From an uncultured Verrucomicrobiota bacterium (GTDB lineage: Bacteria; Verrucomicrobiota; Verrucomicrobiia; Limisphaerales; UBA9464), in the NCBI GenBank assembly GCA_903864375.1, contig CAIPFS010000111.1, positions 1-6,577 on the forward strand: DNA of 6,577 nt, given 5' to 3'. The notes below the pieces were generated by a model. It did no database searches. It worked only from the letters and a program-made list of their open reading frames with translations, and was not told the DNA's origin. Each line of letters begins with the position of its first letter. The first letter of the stretch is position 1. This document shows, piece after piece, positions 3,628-6,577 of the stretch. A program made the position numbers and the translations under genes.

Positions 3628-6577
3628 ATGTCCATCATCGAATTCTTTCTGCGCAACCGCCCGTTCACCCTGCTCCTGACGGCGTGCCTGGCCACCATTG
3701 GAATCTTTTCCTTCCAGTCGATCCAAAGATCGGAGGATCCTGAATTAAAAATTCCCGTCTTTAACCTTTTCTTTGTTCTTCCGGGAGGGAACCCGACGGA
3801 CCTGGAAAAGTTGATTGCGCGTCCGGTGGAGGACTCCATCAAGGAACTGGATGACCTCAAAAAGATCCAGACCACCATCCGCGACAGCGTCGTAGTGCTC
3901 AGTATTGAGTTTAATTATGGAACGGACCCGGATCGCAAGTACGATGATGTGCAGCGGCAGGTGAACCAGGTCCGCGGAAGCCTGCCCACCGGCCTGACCA
4001 AGGTGGAGGTCCGCAAGGTCCAGACCACCGATGTGGCCCTGATGCAGTTGGCATTGGTGAGTCCGGAGGCCAGTTATGCCCGACTTCAAGACCTGGCGGA
4101 AAGCCTGCGCAAACGGCTTGAGGTCGTCTCCGGAGTGCGCAAGGTGCAAAAGTGGGCCTATCCCGACAAACAGGTCCGGGTGACGTTGGACCCGGATCGC
4201 ATGAACCAACTGCACGTGGGACTGGATCGGGTTGTCGCGGTGCTTCAGGAAAATAACGAGACCATTCCCGGGGGTGCGGCAGAAGTGGGAACCCGGCGAT
4301 TCACGGTCAAGACCACCGGCAATTTCACCACCCTGGACCAGATTCGCGACAGCTCGGTTGAGGGAAGCGGACGGGCGGTGGTGCACCTGCGCGACATCGC
4401 CGACGTGCGATGGGACTACGAAGAGACCGAATACATCGGACGGTACAACGGACAGCGAGCGGTGTTCGTCACCGTCGTGCCACAACGGGGCAAGAGTGCC
4501 CTCGATCTGCGGGAGTCCGTCCTCGCCGGGGTGAATGCGTTTCGGGAGGAACTCCCGGGGGATGTCCGTCTCGAAGTCGGGTTCGATCAGGCCCAAAACA
4601 TTCGATCGCGCCTGGGTCGCTTGGAAAAGGACTTCCTGTTTGCATTCGCCCTTGTCCTGGTGACGGTCCTGCCCCTCGGTTTTCGGGCCAGCTTGTTGGT
4701 CCTCCTGTCGATTCCGCTCTCGCTGGCGATGGGCATCAGTCTGCTCCAGCTGTCGGGGTACAGTCTCAATCAATTGTCGATCGTCGGTTGTGTGATCGCC
4801 CTGGGGTTGCTGGTGGATGACAGCATTGTGGTGGTGGAAAACATCGCCCGATTCCGGCGGGATGGAATGGGGCCGATCGAGGCGGCATTGGCCGGCACGC
4901 GGCAGATTGCCGGGGCCGTCGTGGGAACCACCGCGACGCTGCTGTTCGCCTTTCTTCCGTTGCTGATGCTGCCAGGCGGACCGGGCCAGTTCATTCGCAG
5001 CCTGCCGCTGGCGGTGGTCTTCACGGTGCTGGCCTCACTGGTGGTGTCGCTCACCATCATCCCCTTCATGGCCAGCCGATTCCTGGGAGGCAGCGCAGGC
5101 CATGAAGGGAATATCTTCCTTCGAGTCCTTCAACGGGCCATTCATCAGACCTACCGCCCGTTGCTGCACTGGGCGATGACCCACCGGGCAACGACCCTTA
5201 TTCTCACCGGGCTGCTGGTGTTGGGAAGTTTCGCCCTGGTGCCACGCATCGGATTCAGTCTCTTTCCCGTGGCGGGTATCCCTGAATTTGCCATTCGAGT
5301 TTACGGCACCGAGGGCAATTCCGTGGCGATGACGGATGACATTGTTCGAAAGATCGAAACACTGCTGACGACGGAACCGGAAGTTTCCGGATGGTTCGCC
5401 AATGTCGGGCGGGGGAATCCACAGATCTACTACAACGAAATCCCCGAGGAACAGTCGGCCCGCTTCGGTGAGCTGTTTGTCTCGCTCAAATCCTATGATT
5501 CAAAACGGACCGCCGCGCTGTTTGCCCGGTTGCGCGAAAAACTGCAGCGCATTCCGGGCGCACGGATAGTACTGAAGGAATTTGAGAATGGCCCTCCGAT
5601 TGAAGCGCCCATTGCCGTTCGGGTCCTGGGCAATGACCTGGACCGCATCGCCGCACTCGCCAGCCAGGTGGAAACCATCCTGTTACAGCTTCCGGGAACC
5701 CGGACCGTCGACAATCCGCTACGAACACCCCGGACCGATCTGCGGCTTCGTTTTGACGCCGCCAAGGCATCCCTGCTGGGAGTGGGTGAGGGGGCGGTGG
5801 ATCGGGCCACCCGGCTGGCCTTCGCGGGTCTGAATGCCACCACCTTTCGCGAAGCCAATGGTGACAGTTACAATGTCACCGTCAGCCTTCCCCGAGGGGA
5901 ACGGGCCACCCTGACCAACTGGAGCCGCCTGTATGTGCCCACGGCATCCGGAGGTTGGGTTCCGATGAGCGAGGTCGCTCAACTTCAGTGGGAATCTGCT
6001 CCTCCGCTGATCCAGCGGTTCAATCGCGAACGCAGTGTGACCGTCTCCAGCTTTGTTCAACCGGGTTACAACACCGACCAACTCACCCGGCAGGTGGCGG
6101 AACAACTCGATAAAATTCGATTCCCCAAGGGCTATCGCTACGAGTTTGGCGGAGAGGTGGAGAGCCGGAAGGAGAGTTTCGGCGGCCTGGGGGGAGCGGT
6201 GATGATCGCGACCTTTGGCATTCTGGCCATCCTGGTGCTCCAGTTTGGTAGCTTTCGTGGAACATTGATTGTGGCCAGCGTGATCCCGTTGGGGATGGTG
6301 GGTGGGCTGGTGGCGCTCTGGCTCAGCGGCTACAGCTTGAGCTTCACGGCATCCATTGGATTCATTGCCCTGGTGGGAATCGAGATCAAGAACAGCTTCC
6401 TGCTGGTGGATTTCACCAACCAATTGCGGGCCGAGGGCGTGGCGTTGGCCGAAGCCATTGAACGGGCGGGTGAGATTCGATTCCTACCGGTGGTTCTGAC
6501 TACTCTGACGGCGGTCGGGGCGCTGATTCCGCTCACGGTGGCCGGCAGCGGCATGTACTCGCCGCTGGCGATCGTAA
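3628..6577 (+). CDS. RND efflux pump inner-membrane (permease) subunit, AcrB-like, 3' end outside window
   Basis: A proton-driven inner-membrane pump of the AcrB/AcrD/AcrF (HAE-1) type. About 983 codons are present without a stop or frameshift, against ~1,020-1,050 for the family, so only the final part including the last transmembrane helix is missing. TM1 is near residues 12-30, followed by the conserved RSEDPELKIP and PGGNPTDLEKLIARPVED segments. TM2-TM6 lie at about 336-480, TM7 at about 518-540, and TM8-TM11 from about 855 to the edge, with a large periplasmic loop after TM1 and another after TM7, as expected. The proton relay is intact: D397-D398 in GLLVDDSIVVVENI (AcrB D407/D408) and K921 in GIEIKNSFLLVDF (AcrB K940). 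The start MSIIEFFLRNRPF is typical, and no Shine-Dalgarno precedes it (the region is a C-run), so translation may be coupled to the adaptor upstream. Exported compounds cannot be told from sequence. Confidence 0.97.
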   Translation, partial: MSIIEFFLRNRPFTLLLTACLATIGIFSFQSIQRSEDPELKIPVFNLFFVLPGGNPTDLEKLIARPVEDSIKELDDLKKIQTTIRDSVVVLSIEFNYGTDPDRKYDDVQRQVNQVRGSLPTGLTKVEVRKVQTTDVALMQLALVSPEASYARLQDLAESLRKRLEVVSGVRKVQKWAYPDKQVRVTLDPDRMNQLHVGLDRVVAVLQENNETIPGGAAEVGTRRFTVKTTGNFTTLDQIRDSSVEGSGRAVVHLRDIADVRWDYEETEYIGRYNGQRAVFVTVVPQRGKSALDLRESVLAGVNAFREELPGDVRLEVGFDQAQNIRSRLGRLEKDFLFAFALVLVTVLPLGFRASLLVLLSIPLSLAMGISLLQLSGYSLNQLSIVGCVIALGLLVDDSIVVVENIARFRRDGMGPIEAALAGTRQIAGAVVGTTATLLFAFLPLLMLPGGPGQFIRSLPLAVVFTVLASLVVSLTIIPFMASRFLGGSAGHEGNIFLRVLQRAIHQTYRPLLHWAMTHRATTLILTGLLVLGSFALVPRIGFSLFPVAGIPEFAIRVYGTEGNSVAMTDDIVRKIETLLTTEPEVSGWFANVGRGNPQIYYNEIPEEQSARFGELFVSLKSYDSKRTAALFARLREKLQRIPGARIVLKEFENGPPIEAPIAVRVLGNDLDRIAALASQVETILLQLPGTRTVDNPLRTPRTDLRLRFDAAKASLLGVGEGAVDRATRLAFAGLNATTFREANGDSYNVTVSLPRGERATLTNWSRLYVPTASGGWVPMSEVAQLQWESAPPLIQRFNRERSVTVSSFVQPGYNTDQLTRQVAEQLDKIRFPKGYRYEFGGEVESRKESFGGLGGAVMIATFGILAILVLQFGSFRGTLIVASVIPLGMVGGLVALWLSGYSLSFTASIGFIALVGIEIKNSFLLVDFTNQLRAEGVALAEAIERAGEIRFLPVVLTTLTAVGALIPLTVAGSGMYSPLAIV

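Noticed and set aside
3745..4773. Long reverse-strand open frame (342 codons) opposite the pump gene
   Set aside because: It is antisense to a clear RND permease, its translation is rich in His/Gln/Arg without domain character, and it reflects GC-rich codon bias on the other strand.

Overview
The window looks like a piece of chromosome from a GC-rich Gram-negative bacterium. The Gram-negative call rests on a lipoprotein-type periplasmic adaptor followed by an RND inner-membrane pump. The poor Shine-Dalgarno signals at all three visible starts, and the text of the intergenic repeats, remind me of Verrucomicrobiota (Limisphaerales/Pedosphaera-like). That assignment is an impression from pattern memory, not something the sequence proves.

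Layout, all genes on the + strand: (1) 2-445, the C-terminal part of queuine tRNA-ribosyltransferase (tgt), cut by the window start. (2) 483-1208, a TetR-family repressor, probably with its own promoter overlapping the tgt stop codon. (3) 1209-2506, about 1.3 kb without a credible gene. It holds two abutting ~404-bp direct repeats (about 92% identical by hand count), each packed with small GC-rich hairpins, followed by a REP/BIME-like inverted pair of hairpins with 24-bp perfect arms. (4) 2507-2538, a TTGACA -35-like hexamer merged with two TGACA-N3-TGTCA palindromes that together form a larger 31-bp palindrome. (5) 2544-3611, a lipoprotein membrane-fusion (periplasmic adaptor) subunit. (6) 3628 to the window end, an RND-family efflux pump inner-membrane subunit, open to the window edge and missing only its last transmembrane part.

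How it fits together: the adaptor and pump form a two-gene efflux operon with a 16-bp gap. No outer-membrane factor is visible, so the channel is either beyond the window or encoded elsewhere. The double palindrome at the operon promoter is what a TetR-type dimer would bind, and the TetR gene upstream on the same strand is the obvious candidate repressor, although the repeat block separates them. If the promoter reading is right, both the tetR and adaptor mRNAs are leaderless or nearly so, which would explain the lack of Shine-Dalgarno sequences.

The least ordinary parts are the mosaic repeat block and the compact operator-promoter-start arrangement. I see no phage, CRISPR, tRNA/rRNA or defence gene here.
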